Source: Alisma plantago-aquatica (taxonomy: Eukaryota; Streptophyta; Magnoliopsida; Alismatales; Alismataceae). Taken from it: a stretch of 64,000 nt of DNA. Positions within the stretch are counted from its first letter, which is position 1, and each line of letters starts with the position of its first letter. This document shows positions 45,936 to 56,603 of this stretch, piece after piece. Made by a program: the position numbers and the translations under genes. The notes beneath the pieces were generated by a model that saw only the letters and a program-made list of their open reading frames with translations, had not been told where the DNA came from and searched no databases. The DNA lies in NCBI GenBank assembly GCA_963693085.1, contig OY856410.1:887062335-887126334 (forward strand). Reading direction: 5' to 3'.

Positions 45936-48641
45936 CTGTAATATAAGCGATCGCTGTTTCAGAACAATTGTTCCAGAATACCAATTTGCAGCTAAGAGAT
46001 TAAAAGATAAATAATCTAACCTGCCACTAAATAGAATAAAACTAATTTTTGCATGAGAAATACATATAAAGCTAGAGCATATGTACTTCTATAGATACTT
46101 CTTCAATGACCGATGAGATAAAACACACTCACACTTGATGGCAGCCAGTTACTTTCTGTTCATCAAATCTTACTGACGTATAAGTAAATAAAAGAAAGAT
46201 AGCCACTTTGAGAAGAGTTTAATATAAAGCATTGGCAGAGACCTTTAGACACGTCCCAAAGAGGGGGAAAAGGTGTAGCATAGTTTCATCTCAAATTCAA
46301 TACTACTAACCAAAACCCCTCTCGTACAAAGTTGTAAAATTTGAACCAAACTAGCCGGTTTAGTCAGTTGAAATTGGAACTGGTTGCAGTAGCAGTCTTA
46401 CCAATCTCACAGACTCATGCTTTAACAAACTGGTCAGAACTGGTCGACCAGCCACTTACACATGGACCAAATTACAAGAGAAAGGAAACCTCTGAGCTCT
46501 TATAGTCCAAAAGAAAACAGGAGATATGTCCTCAATCCCTCCTTCACCATATCGATAAGTGGTGGTGGCTTCACCACCACATCTATGAGTTTGTTGGTGA
46601 CCACTGCAGCCACTGAATTCTGCAGAGAGCTCTTACCCATGGTCTTCACTCACGCCCAAGCCCTCCATCAAGCCTTCCTCTTCTTCCTAACTTATATCTG
46701 TGAATACGAATGGAGGCTTAACTACAGCTTCAGCTACTGTTTACAGTCGTAGGTGCTACTCATTCGAACTGACAAAGCCATTGTCCTTGGAGCCACAGCT
46801 CCTGCTTGAGGTGTTGCTGCTTCTGTTTGAGGTGCAGTAGCTACTGTTGGAGGTGTAGCTGCTTGGAGCTCTGTTCCTTTAGAGCTTGATCAGCGAGGTA
46901 ATTAATCTTCAGGACTAATTATACTATATGCTGCTTGCTTATGATGAGCTTTGAGTAGGCTTCCACCCTGATCAACTGCCACCTAGATATTCAAATCTCC
47001 TTTTGTTGATCTAATGTCACGGAATACAGTAAGAGGCTAAGCAAGAGCTTCTCTTCCGAAAATTTCCTCTCTGTTATAATTATTTGAATTTGGGGGAGGG
47101 GCAGAGAAATTTCCCTAGCAGAGAGGGGAATGACGTAGTATATAAGAATATTCCGGGTCTTTTAAGGATATGAACTCCAGCTTATGAGGGAGGATTAAAG
47201 CTGTGAAGAATAGACCTCCTTGCCACCAAGGAGGAAGAATGAGCTAGAGTGGGAAAATAGGACTTTCCAAACAAGCCTCAAGCAAAGTTTCTTGCTGGTT
47301 GTTTCTCTCAGGAATAGACTGATTTTTGACATGTGAAATCACTTCCCTTTTTGCCCCAATTAATTTTTTTGATCTTATTCAATTTGCTTATATATGTCTC
47401 TTTAAATAGATTGTAGTTAGTTGAACTTCAGAATTTGATTAGAAATTTTGAAAACAAATAGGAGTTGATGTAACTTGATCTGAATAAGCTCTTGATATAG
47501 TTTAGACTCTCATTGTAGGAAGTTGAAACCCTAATTGAGTCCTAAATTGAGAATTTGGTTCTGAAAATCATAGTAGTTGATGCTAATTTGCTTAAAGATG
47601 GGCAATGCAAATATATGACCTAATTAATCGAACTTAGCAAGAAAGAAGCAGATTGCAACAAAATATTTCGAGATTGTTAGCTAGGCCTGAACTGCACTAG
47701 TTCAGACCAGCTTTGATTTATTTGACTCATTGTGTCAATATACCTTATGGATTAAATGAATACTATATAATATTTTCTGTAATTAGTAGGTCAAATTAGT
47801 CTCTAGTAATTTTTTAGATTTCAAGTCAGTTATTTGGGCATTAAAATAAACTAGTGAAGTTTTGCAGTTGGGGACATCCTAGTATGTTGGATCGGGAGCG
47901 TACGAGCAACATGAGCTCTAGTTATTAAGTTGTCACATGGAAACAAGTCAACAACATGTTCAACCAACGGGGATCAACAACCAATTAGGTATGGAATGCA
48001 GGTGCTTCTTCTTTTCTCCCTCATCTCCTAGTCTGCTGCTCCAGCGGTCAACTGCAGCAGTCACCAATGACACTACGAGAGTTGTCCTAGAGCCAAGCAG
48101 GTTCCTGGTCAAACATCTCGAGAATTGATTGCCCTAGTTAGGTGGCTCATTAAGCTCCTTGGCTCTCATTCTCTTAAAACAACCGTGGTGGTCAAATATG
48201 GAGCAGTTGAAGCTATTCATAGCTGAGTGAGGTAAACTTTTTTAGGTTAACATGGTGGCATTGGCTCTACAAAGGATCTATCTAGATTCTCCTATTTACT
48301 CAGTGACCCCCCCCCCCGAATTCTTCCCTCATTCCAGTTCCTCCAGTGCTTTCTGTATGCTCCAGCTTCATCAGTTCTTTCCTTACTGTCACATCGTTGT
48401 GGGTATTCTACTTTAACAGGAAGATACCCTTCCTCTAGTAGACCGTACAGACTTCTTCTCTTAACCCCTTGTGGCCCAATGATCAATAGGACGCACCCAT
48501 GGGTTCAATTCAATTATGCAGTGGAAATCATGTGAATTTGATTGTGTAGCTCACATGAAACTCACTGCATAACCAACAGAGTACTCATTAAGTGAAGGGG
48601 AGCTAAAAATCCCGACAAACCCTCTCCATTAACTCTATTGA
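45936..48641. other. Region upstream of TBL exons, no gene supported
   Basis: If the TBL gene is intact this is intron. A degenerate 21-24 bp repeat (CTGCTTCTGTTTGAGGTGCAG-like) lies at 46800-46870; a C11 run at 48307-48317; AT-rich DNA at 47380-47860. I looked on the minus strand for the WRW-containing TBL domain and did not see it. Small ORFs at 46462-46752, 47937-48128 and 48292-48486 are unrecognised. Confidence 0.45.
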
Positions 48642-48801
48642 TATATATATTTTATGCTTTATATTTGGTTTGTGCTTTAGACTTGTCTCTGTCTTTAGCT
48701 TTTCTTTTATCCCATGTCTACTAATTATGTTTCTCACTTACTCTCTTGTCCTATAAAAGAGAGTGCCTTGTACACATCAATAAAGAATATTGGATTCTAT
48801 A
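48642..48801 (+). repeat. 5' LTR of Ale-like copia (about 160 bp)
   Basis: Starts TATATATATTTTATG and ends GATTCTATA; TTTGTGCTTTAGACTTGTC and TTTCTCACTTACTCTC are shared with 53414-53520 and TCCTATAAAA with 54206 onward. The primer site TGGTATCGAACGG (48802-48814) follows directly. Confidence 0.85.
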
Positions 48802-48901
48802 TGGTATCGAACGGTTATGATCCACCTTAACCTCTCCCCTCCCCAACCCTAAAGCTTCCGAAATAGTCTGTTGAAGACATAAAAGAGCCACCTTTTCTCT
48901 G

Positions 48902-48943
48902 CCTACGCCACATGGTGGAGTAAAACTCACACAGTGGCGTAGG
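48902..48943 (+). promoter_or_regulatory. Leader hairpin, perfect 10-bp stem
   Basis: CCTACGCCAC (48902-48911) and GTGGCGTAGG (48934-48943) form an inverted repeat with a 22-nt loop, in the transcribed leader between primer site and gag. A related stem lies in the same place in the other Ale-like copy (56432-56475). Role (packaging or dimerisation) is only a guess. Confidence 0.6.
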
Positions 48944-49023
48944 TCCTCTTTGCTTCTCTCTGCCGTCCCAATGTGGGTTTATCTAATCTGTTGATACGGA
49001 TCTAATGTTGTTGCTACTGCTTA

Positions 49024-50015
49024 GTGTGTATATCACACTATGATTTCTTCAATCTCTGTGTGCATCATCACCCTGTCTCTAATGGAGATTACAGATCCAC
49101 CTTGGTCTCTTGTGTTACCACCGAGAAACTTGACGGATCAAACTATTATCTTTGGTCAGCTTTGTTTGCGCTCTATGTTAAAGCCCAAGGGCGATTTTTC
49201 CATATCTCTTATGCTTCTTCGACCCCTCCTGAAGCATCAACCGATGACAAAGCCAAACAAGCCTACACTCAGTGGACTAAAGATGATTCAGGCGTAATGA
49301 CATGGATGGATAATAGCGTTGAAGAACCGAACATCGGTCAATCTCTCCTCCGCCTCAGAATGCTAAAGCCATGGGAGATCAACTCTTCCATGTGTACTCT
49401 CACCAACAGATGTCAAAGGTCTGTGAGATCTTCAAGAATCTGGCAAAAAAGAAGTCTTTGATTGATGGATCTATCGTAGATTATTACAACCAGTGCTCAA
49501 CCTTCTGGGATAAACATGAAGTATATCATTCCCTCTCTTCTGACACCGAAGAAGTTTAGCGCCAAGCAATGAACTTCAACTATTTCAGTTTTTGGCTGAA
49601 CTCCCCTCACTCTTTCTTTGGCATTGTAGACCATATCTTATGGTGATCCCTTGCCTACTCTACGAGATGTTTTCAAACGCATTCAACGTCTCCCATCTAT
49701 GCCATCCTTACCTTCTACTTCTAATGATAGCTCTACTCTTGCGGTCCGCCTCAATGACTGTGGACATGGACGTGGATGCGGTTGCAGTCATGGTCGTTCT
49801 TCTGGCGGCCCTTGACGAGGCCATCCACCTAGATCTGAACGGGAACAACCTCGAAGTCGATTTTGCAACTTTTGTGGGTGCACAAATCACATTGAAGACC
49901 GATGTTGGGCAAAATATAGTGAACTTACGTGGGCAATCTAGTAAAACATCTTATTCTTCTGAAGATCCCTCTATTGCTGCCTCCAGTTCTACCCTGTCGA
50001 CTATTGAGTAGATTT
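49024..50015 (+). pseudogene. gag: Ale-like Gag, decayed
   Basis: TEKLDGSNYYLWSALFALYV and DDSGVMTWMDNS identify the copia Gag (UBN2-type) region, followed after a frameshift by VYSHQQMSKVCEIFKNLAKK and VDYYNQCSTFWDKHE. The zinc knuckle CNFCGCTNHIEDRC (about 49868-49909) is intact as CX2CX4HX4C though out of frame with the start. Stops near 49557 and elsewhere. Confidence 0.78.
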
Positions 50016-50109
50016 GCTCGAAATTTAAGAAACTTCTGCAGGATCACCTACCCTCACAACCTACTACTCAGGATGGAAGTTCTTCAGCTTTACTTGCTTC
50101 CCCTGCAGC

Positions 50110-51540
50110 TTGTGTTAAAAATAAATGATTCATTTACCTAGGTGCATTTGCTCATATATCTAGATGTTCAGAATTGTTTTTGGTACTATCTAAAACGACC
50201 AAAGTTCCACCAGTGTGGCTGATGGAACTCAGTTTGCAGTGTACGGAAGTGGAACTATCTCTCTCTCATAATTTGTCATTAAATTATGTGTTATATGCCC
50301 CAAAATTTCTCAATCTTATGTTTGTCAGTAAAATTGTTAAGAGCCTTCAGCGCTCTATCACTTTTAATCCAGAGGGTAGTGTGTTTCAGGATCTCTGCAC
50401 AAAGACGAGGATTGATTTGAGCTATGAAGACCAAATGGATTGTACTACATGGACGTGCCACAATCTGTTGCTGCTTTGCTCTCATCCCCAGTGATTGGAC
50501 TACAATGGCACTATCATCTGGGACATCCATCTGTTGCTAAACTGAGATGCTTATTTCTTGGCATACCTAATAAAACTTTTCTTTGTGAATCTTTTCAATT
50601 TGAAAAACAAACTCAGCTTATGTTTCATAAGAAAAAAGACATTAGTTCTAATTTGATTTTGTTCATGCTGATATATTTTATGACTTCCATTGATGCTTAT
50701 TCTTGAAAAAACAATCTTTGTTACCAGCCTCTCTGGATTCCCTATTTTATGACTTCCATTCACGATTATTCTTGTTGGGCGACTTGGTTGTTTCTTTTAA
50801 AAGATCGCAGTAACATTTCTTACACTATTTACAACCTTCTTTACTGTAATCCAAACTCAGTTTAATAAAACTATCAAAAATTATTGAACTAATAATGCCT
50901 TAGTCTATGCAAAAATTCATTGGCTTGTTTTGTACTGCTTGCGGTACTATCCGTCAAACTTCCGTTTTCCTACATACCACAACAAAATGGTGTGGCGGAG
51001 AGGAAAAGTTGCCATCTTCTTGAAGTGACACGTACTATTCATCTTTACTATCATGTCCCCAAGAGTTTTTGACCTGAAGCAGTCTCTACTGTGTGCTACT
51101 TGATTAACCGCATGGCCTCATTTGTCCTAAAAAATCAAGTTCCCTAATCCCTATACTCTACTATATCTAGATGTGCGTATTTTTCTATATCTCCTCACAT
51201 CTTTTTTTTGAGTTAGAAGGAGACTTAGTCTCCCCCCCTCAAACAGGTGCCAGAGCCCAGATGACCCATGGGATTGTAAATACAATGTGCAACAGGAGGT
51301 TTCGAACCCGTGTCCCCCGGGGAGGACAGGCCGGACCAAACCATCTGCGCTGCACTGGCCGGGTCTTGGCAGTACCTATTCTGTTAAGAATCTTTGCCCC
51401 GAGATGACTAAACTTGACCCCCGCTCCGATAAGTGTGTTTTTCTGAGATATTCTAGAACTCAAAAAGAATATTGGTGTTATGATCTTGCCAATCTACAGT
51501 GGTTCGTTGGTGTTGATGTAGTCTTTTGAAACACATGTTG
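50110..51540 (+). pseudogene. pol: Ale-like protease and integrase, decayed and interrupted
   Basis: The protease motif DSGAS-H reads LGAFAHIS near 50140, losing the catalytic Asp. LNYVLYAPKFLNLMFVSK and the G-Q-WHYHLGHPSVAKL pre-integrase block (about 50500-50550) follow; integrase text includes YSCWATWLFLLKDRS-like frames near 50775 and NGVAERKS near 50988. The SINE-like insert lies at 51212-51370, after which SDKCVFL and YSRTQKEY (51428-51470) resume. Confidence 0.68.
51212..51370 (-). mobile_element. tRNA-derived SINE-like insert
   Basis: About 159 bp, markedly GC-rich, interrupting copia sequence that aligns on both sides with 58660-58720 of the related element. On the minus strand an A-box-like AGCGCAGATGG (51351-51341) precedes a perfect B box GGTTCGAAACC (51308-51298), spaced as in a tRNA-type pol III promoter. 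No A-tail of its own and no certain target duplication (GAG/CAG at the edges), so the SINE call is moderate. Confidence 0.5.
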
Positions 51541-51889
51541 TACTACTCTGAAAAGGGGTCTACTCTATCTAGCGATCTACCGGACCCTACTGCACTCCCT
51601 TAGGTTGAGGAAGATGTACCCTATGAAGTAACTAAAGTTCTTGCTCCTCCCCTTAAAGTTTACAAGAGAAGACCCAAGGTTATAGTCCCCTACATGGCCC
51701 CCTCAACAACCAAATCCTCCTTTGTCAGCAGTCACTTCACCTCCCAGGTAACTTCTCACCTTCACCTTCCCATAAATCAAACAAAAGGTGTTTGTTCATG
51801 TACTTAACATCCAATTAGTAATGTTTGCTCTACTACTAATCTTAGTGCTAGCTTTACCTATTTTATTGATGTTATCTTTGTTGTTTCTA

Positions 51890-53400
51890 TTGCAAAGAAT
51901 GCTACGCAAGCACTCAACATCATGCCTGGCGTCAAGGTATGGAAGCTGAAATGACTCCTCTTCGCAATCAACAGACTTGGGGAGTTGGGGTCATGTTGAT
52001 CGTCCTCAAGATTGCTCTATAGTTGGATATTGATTTCACTATTAACTGCAATCTTGATGGTTTGATTGAATGGCGGAAAGCACGCCTAGTTGTGAATGGT
52101 TATACTCAGACCTATGGGGTGGACTATATTGAAACATTTTCTCATGTTGCTAGGCTTTAACTCTATGTGGGTGCTTATATTTGTTGTTGTGAATAACGAT
52201 TTGCCTCTTTTTCAACTCGATGTTAAAAACACTTTTTATATGGCAAATTACATGAGGAAGTCTACATGGAGCAACCACCTGGGTTTATTGCTCAGGGGAG
52301 TGTTTTAAAGTTTGCAGACTTAGTTAGGAAAGCAATTTATGGCCTAAAACAAAGCTCACAAGCACAGTTTGACAAATTGAGCCAGATTCTCCTTAATTTA
52401 ACTTTTCATACTCACATGTTGATCACTCAGCTTTCATAAGAAAAGATACTTTTGGGCTTGTTCTTCTTATTGTTTATGTGGATGACACAATTTTGTTTGG
52501 TAACAATACAAAAGGTATTCAAGCTACTAAAAGCTATCTAGAACAACATTTTTACAAAAGATCTAGGGAAACTCAAATACTTCTTGGGGGTTGAAGTTTC
52601 CCGATCTTCTTATGGCATTTGTCTTTCACAACGCAAATATGTTCTAGATCTTCTCAAAGAAACAGGCATACTTGGTACTAAACCTGCTAGCACCCCTCTA
52701 GGTCCCAATACAAATAGGGATGATGAGTCTTCACCACCTTATCCTGACAACAACCGATAGAGAAGATTGGTTGGTAAGTTGATCTATCTCACTATCACTA
52801 GAGCTGACATTACTTCTGTTGTTGGACTTGTTAGTAGGTATTTGGATAAACCTCGACAATGTCGATGGGATGTTGTCTATCACATCCTTAAATATCTGAA
52901 GAATTCTTCAAAGAAGGGATTGTTGTATAGACAACATGGACACTGGTTATTCTGACTTTGATTATGTCGATAGTAGACGTGACAAAAAATCTACCTCTGG
53001 CTACTATATTTTTGTTGGAGGCAATCTTGTTACATGGGCGCAGTAAGAAGTAGACTATGGTTGCTTGGTCTAGTGTTGAAGTAGAGTATAGAGGCATGGC
53101 TTGTGAACTAATGTGGGTCCAAGGACTCAAGGAATTTGATATCAATGATCCCCCTATTCCTATGTACTGCGACAACAAAGCCTCCATTTTTATTACCAAC
53201 AATTCTGCTTTTCATGAGTGCACCAAGCATATAGAGGTGGATTACCACTTTGTTTGGGAATTTGTTCTATCTAATCGCATTTGCACTCATTATCTACGGA
53301 CTGAAATCAGGTTGTTGACATCTTCAACAAGCTACTTCCTAACACTCGCTTCACTGCAGTGGTGGACAAGCTGGGCATGTTTGACATCTATGCCCCAGCT
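51890..53400 (+). pseudogene. pol: Ale-like RT and RNase H, decayed
   Basis: RT: FQLDVKNTFYM near 52210 (Ala to Thr beside the catalytic Asp), KAIYGLKQSSQAQFD near 52330 and LIVYVDDTILFG near 52468, where YVDD is intact. RNase H: LVGKLIYLTITRADI near 52770, SRYLDKPRQC, YILKYLKNSSKKGLLY, VEVEYRGMACELMWVQ near 53070 and YCDNKASIFITNNSAFHE near 53164. Frameshifts and stops separate the pieces; related by eye to 59280-60740. Confidence 0.82.
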
Positions 53401-53413
53401 TAGGGGGGGGGGG

Positions 53414-54270
53414 TATTTGTATGTATGTTTTATGATTTATATTTAGTTTGTGCTTTAGACTTGTCATTGTCGTTTGCTTTTTTTTCCCATATCTACTAAT
53501 TTAGTTTCTCACTTACTCTCTGAGTATATGCATTGTAATTTCAGCCAATCTCGCAGTGTGAATGGTGGAGCCAAGTTGGACAGAGTAGATATACCAAAAT
53601 GTGATAAATTTCGTTGCTTGGGTTCTATTATTCAAATAGATGGAGATGTCCAAAATGACATTTATCACAGGATCACTGCAGGATGGTTGAAATGGAGGAG
53701 TGCAACTGGAGTATTATGTGATCGGAAGATCCCTCTCAGGTTAAAAAGTAAGTTTTATAGAATAATAGAACAATTATACGGTCAGCCATGCTTTATGGGA
53801 GTGAATGTTGGGCGGTCAAGAAACAAGGTCTCAACAAGATGAACGTGGAAGAAATGTGTATGTTGAGATAGATGTGTGGGAAGACAATAAAAAATCGCTT
53901 GAGAAATGACTTTATCGGGAATAAAGTTGGGGTGGCGAGCATTGAGGACAAGTTGTGTGAGGGTCGACTCAGATGGTATGGACATGTGCAACGTAGACCG
54001 ACTAATGTGCCTATACGAAGCAAAGCTATTGAGTCAAGCACTATTAATAGAAGAAGAGGAAGGCCAGGATTAACATGGAATGAGCTTATAAAGAGAGATT
54101 TTGAATCTCTACATCTCGACCAGAATATGACCCATGACAGAACTAAATGGAAGCGAAGGATCCATGTAGCACTGAGGCTTAGATGATGATGATGACTTAC
54201 TCTCGTCCTATAAAAAAGAGTGTCTTGTATTTGTTTTAGAAACATCAAATAATGAATATTTGATTCTATA
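53414..54270 (+). repeat. 3' LTR of Ale-like copia, split by a LINE
   Basis: 53414-53520 and 54205-54270 together reproduce the 5' LTR (TATTTGTATG ... GATTCTATA). It follows a G13 polypurine run (53401-53413). Confidence 0.85.
53511..54204 (+). mobile_element. RTE-type LINE, 5'-truncated, with 10-bp target duplication
   Basis: Insert 53521-54194 (674 bp) is flanked by ACTTACTCTC at 53511-53520 and 54195-54204. It encodes only the C-terminal end of a non-LTR RT: KCDKFRCLGSIIQIDGD, HRITAGWLKWRSATGVLCD, KIPLRLKSKFYR, then after a frameshift GVASIEDKLCEGRLRWYGHV and GRPGLTWNELIKRD. The 3' end is a (GAT)n-type run, AGATGATGATGATG, instead of poly(A), as usual for RTE elements. The ORF pieces are 53561-53842 and 53872-54186. 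Confidence 0.85.
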
Positions 54271-55671
54271 ACCTCAATATGTTGACATGTCCAGGTGGCA
54301 TCCTGAAAATATATTTAGCAATTGAGTCTCTACTAGTCCGTGTCATTCTGTACCTGGCTAATTCAGGGAATTCTGTCATGTACAGAGTATTATACAAATT
54401 CCAACAGTGTTGCTATAAAGGACACTCATCAGGGAAAATGTGGCCATAACAACAGCTGGTTACATTATGAAAGAATATAAATGTTGGCAAATCAAACCTC
54501 AAAAAAGAAAAGCAAAACAAAGGTAAGTGCTATCAACTTAGCACAAAGTCCATCAAGAGTTTGTGTATTTAAAAGATGCTTCTAAAAAGCACATGCATAA
54601 TATAAACACCCAAGACATGAACAGAAAGATTGTAGGCGATCATCTATCGAGGGAAAGAAAGGATACAACAAGAGCATTGTATAGATTTGGTTCACAAGAG
54701 AAAACACCGATATCTCACTGTTTAATATGGTTTGTGTTCTTTGGTAAATTTACAGAAAACCTATGTCCACTTATATATCTCAGTGTTCAAATATTGATTG
54801 ATTTACAATGAATTTACTGAAAATTTGAATTGTCGATCCATTCTAAAGTAAAAACTAGACAAGTGTTTAAATCCAAAGCTCCCATATGAAGGAAAGTGTT
54901 GCTTTGCATCTCTTTGGGTGCAAAAATACATTTATATATCTATCCCGATAACTCTGAGTGACAGATCTGTTAAGTAATCATCGATAAATCAGTTAATGAG
55001 CAAAGGGCTTCGACTTCCCATAGGGGCCTGGATGTAACTCCAACCTAGTGAATAATCCTTTCTCAAATATGAGAAGCATTTATATTTTTTGTTGAGCTAC
55101 AATGTACCTCCCAGATTTCTAATCTCAAGTTTATACCTCAACAATTCGATCAATTTAATATATGAAGGAAATCACATAGATTTTTCAAAATACATGCAAC
55201 ATGTCTTAGTAAAATGCATACGACATGTTTTTGTGCATATTATATTTCATTGAAAAATAAGGAAAGGGGAAGAAACTTGCAGCATCTGATTTTGTGAGTG
55301 AGAGATATACATGACATGCAAAGTAACAAGACTACAAGGTATAACAGTGAGAAAAATATATGGCTATATAGGGCAAAACCTCATTAGTTATAGAAAATCT
55401 TAATAGAGAAATAAATAAAAAGTAAGTTGAGCTAGATTTGTCCTCCCAACACTATCCCCACCCCAACAAAAAAATGAAATGGGTAAATATGACCGACGTG
55501 GTACAATATGAAGTTCCTATAACAAGAGAAACAAGAGAACAATCATATTAAATTACCAAGAAAACTTAGATTTGATACTTGTTGCACTTGTTATGCATTC
55601 CCTATAGATCCTTACATTAAGGGTCACGCTAAGGCCAGTAAACCATAAGCCCTTTGTTGAAAACTATATTT
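54271..55671. other. Unassigned AT-rich DNA
   Basis: No gene, repeat pair or transposon protein recognised in either strand; a few short ORFs only. Could be host intergenic or intron sequence. Confidence 0.4.
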
Positions 55672-55742
55672 TATTGGGTTATTATGTATATCGGTCTAAG
55701 TATGTTTGGCCTATTAGGGTTGAGTCAAAGTTGTACCTATAT
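55672..55742 (+). repeat. LTR head fragment, inverted partner of 61085-61162
   Basis: TATTGGGTTATTATG...GCCTATTAGGGTTGAG is about 80 percent similar by eye to the reverse complement of 61085-61162 (TGTTGGGTTATTGTG...CCCATTAGGGTTTGA). It looks like the first 70 bp of a copia LTR, cut by the element that follows. Confidence 0.5.
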
Positions 55743-55903
55743 TATAGATATACTGTGTTGTTTACTTGTGCTGCTTTGTTATTCTTGTGATATTAGTCTC
55801 ATATTGCTCACTTGTACTTATGTCTCTACTCTCAGTTGCTATATTAGAGACTGCCCTGTAACTTGTTTTACTCACTGAATAAACAATTCCTTTCCTATTT
55901 AGA
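55743..55903 (+). repeat. 5' LTR (161 bp), non-canonical ends
   Basis: Starts TATAGATATACTGTG and ends CCTATTTAGA, not TG...CA. The primer site TGGTATCAAGAGC (55904-55916) follows directly. AATAAACA near 55879 may serve as the polyadenylation signal. Confidence 0.85.
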
Positions 55904-55959
55904 TGGTATCAAGAGCAGGTCCTTTTTCCCCACACACCCGACCGAAATGACGTAAGCCG

Positions 55960-56340
55960 TCAAACCCCCCCACCCCCCTGTCGCCGACCCCCTCTCACCC
56001 CCGCCCTGCGCCGACAGCCCATGCCCTCTCCTGCCCCCGCCGCTACACTTGCCCCCCCACCCGTCGCTGCACCTGCCCCCCCCACCCGCCGGTGCCACCA
56101 CCCCTCCCATCCACCGCCCACCCTCCCCTCCTTCCCTTCCCAGCCGTCGCCACCCCCTACCTCCTCCTTCCCCACCGTCACCCCCTCCCTCCTTCCCCGC
56201 CGCCGACCCACCACCTCCTTCCTCCCTTCCCACCGCCATCCGCAGCCACCTCCTCCTCCCCTTTTCCGCCGCCACAACCACCCTCCTGCCCCTCCTCCTT
56301 CCCTTTTCTGCTACGGCTGCTACTGCTCTCTTCTTCTTCT
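55960..56340 (+). other. C-rich, strand-asymmetric leader
   Basis: Almost entirely C and T on the plus strand, with runs such as CCCCCCCACCC, between primer site and gag. Overlapping proline-rich frames on plus and glycine-rich frames on minus are by-products of composition. The corresponding leader at 48815-49000 is much shorter and less C-rich. Confidence 0.7.
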
Positions 56341-56431
56341 CTCACTCTACGTCCGGGTAAACTACATATCCACATCCGGACAACCACTGGACATCTAAGT
56401 TGAGAGTCTCTCATCTAACTGTCTTCTCTGT

Positions 56432-56475
56432 CTGCGCCACATGAAGGAACATTAGTTTTCCTCATGACGGCGTAG
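56432..56475 (+). promoter_or_regulatory. Leader hairpin, counterpart of 48902-48943
   Basis: CTGCGCC (56432-56438) pairs with GGCGTAG (56469-56475) through one G-U pair, in the same place relative to gag and with the same CGCCACATG context as the 48902 hairpin. Confidence 0.5.
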
Positions 56476-56603
56476 GTTTTTCTATATGCATACTCTGCCC
56501 TATATGAGTTCTCTGATCTGACTTGTCGAATCCCTGCTGCTGCTATCTGCCTCGTCATGGGTCTCTGATCTACTCTGCTGTTGCGCCGACTACTGCCTCT
56601 GCT

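Larger units (their letters stand above)
48642..54270 (+). mobile_element. Ale-like copia element, old, with two nested insertions
   Basis: Short LTRs (48642-48801; 53414-53520 plus 54205-54270) enclose gag, integrase, RT and RNase H. It is closely related to the element at 55743-60908. A SINE-like insert (51212-51370) and a LINE (53521-54194) entered later. No clear target duplication was found. All coding regions are broken. Confidence 0.85.

Noticed and set aside
46780..46870. Ala/Pro/Thr-rich minus-strand frame as the TBL proline-rich stalk
   Set aside because: It comes from a short degenerate repeat, open in several frames, and no Cys-rich TBL domain follows before the 45935 exon.
48292..48486. 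64-codon minus-strand ORF (MIIGPQGVKRRSLYG...)
   Set aside because: Has a Met and reads like protein, but I recognise no family and it ends in a poly(G)-derived glycine run.
51298..51351. A tRNA gene at the A/B-box pair
   Set aside because: The boxes are spaced like a tRNA, but no acceptor stem or cloverleaf arms could be drawn.
56021..56414. Overlapping proline-rich (plus) and glycine-rich (minus) ORFs of 78-128 codons
   Set aside because: By-products of the C/T-only composition of the leader; open in several frames at once.
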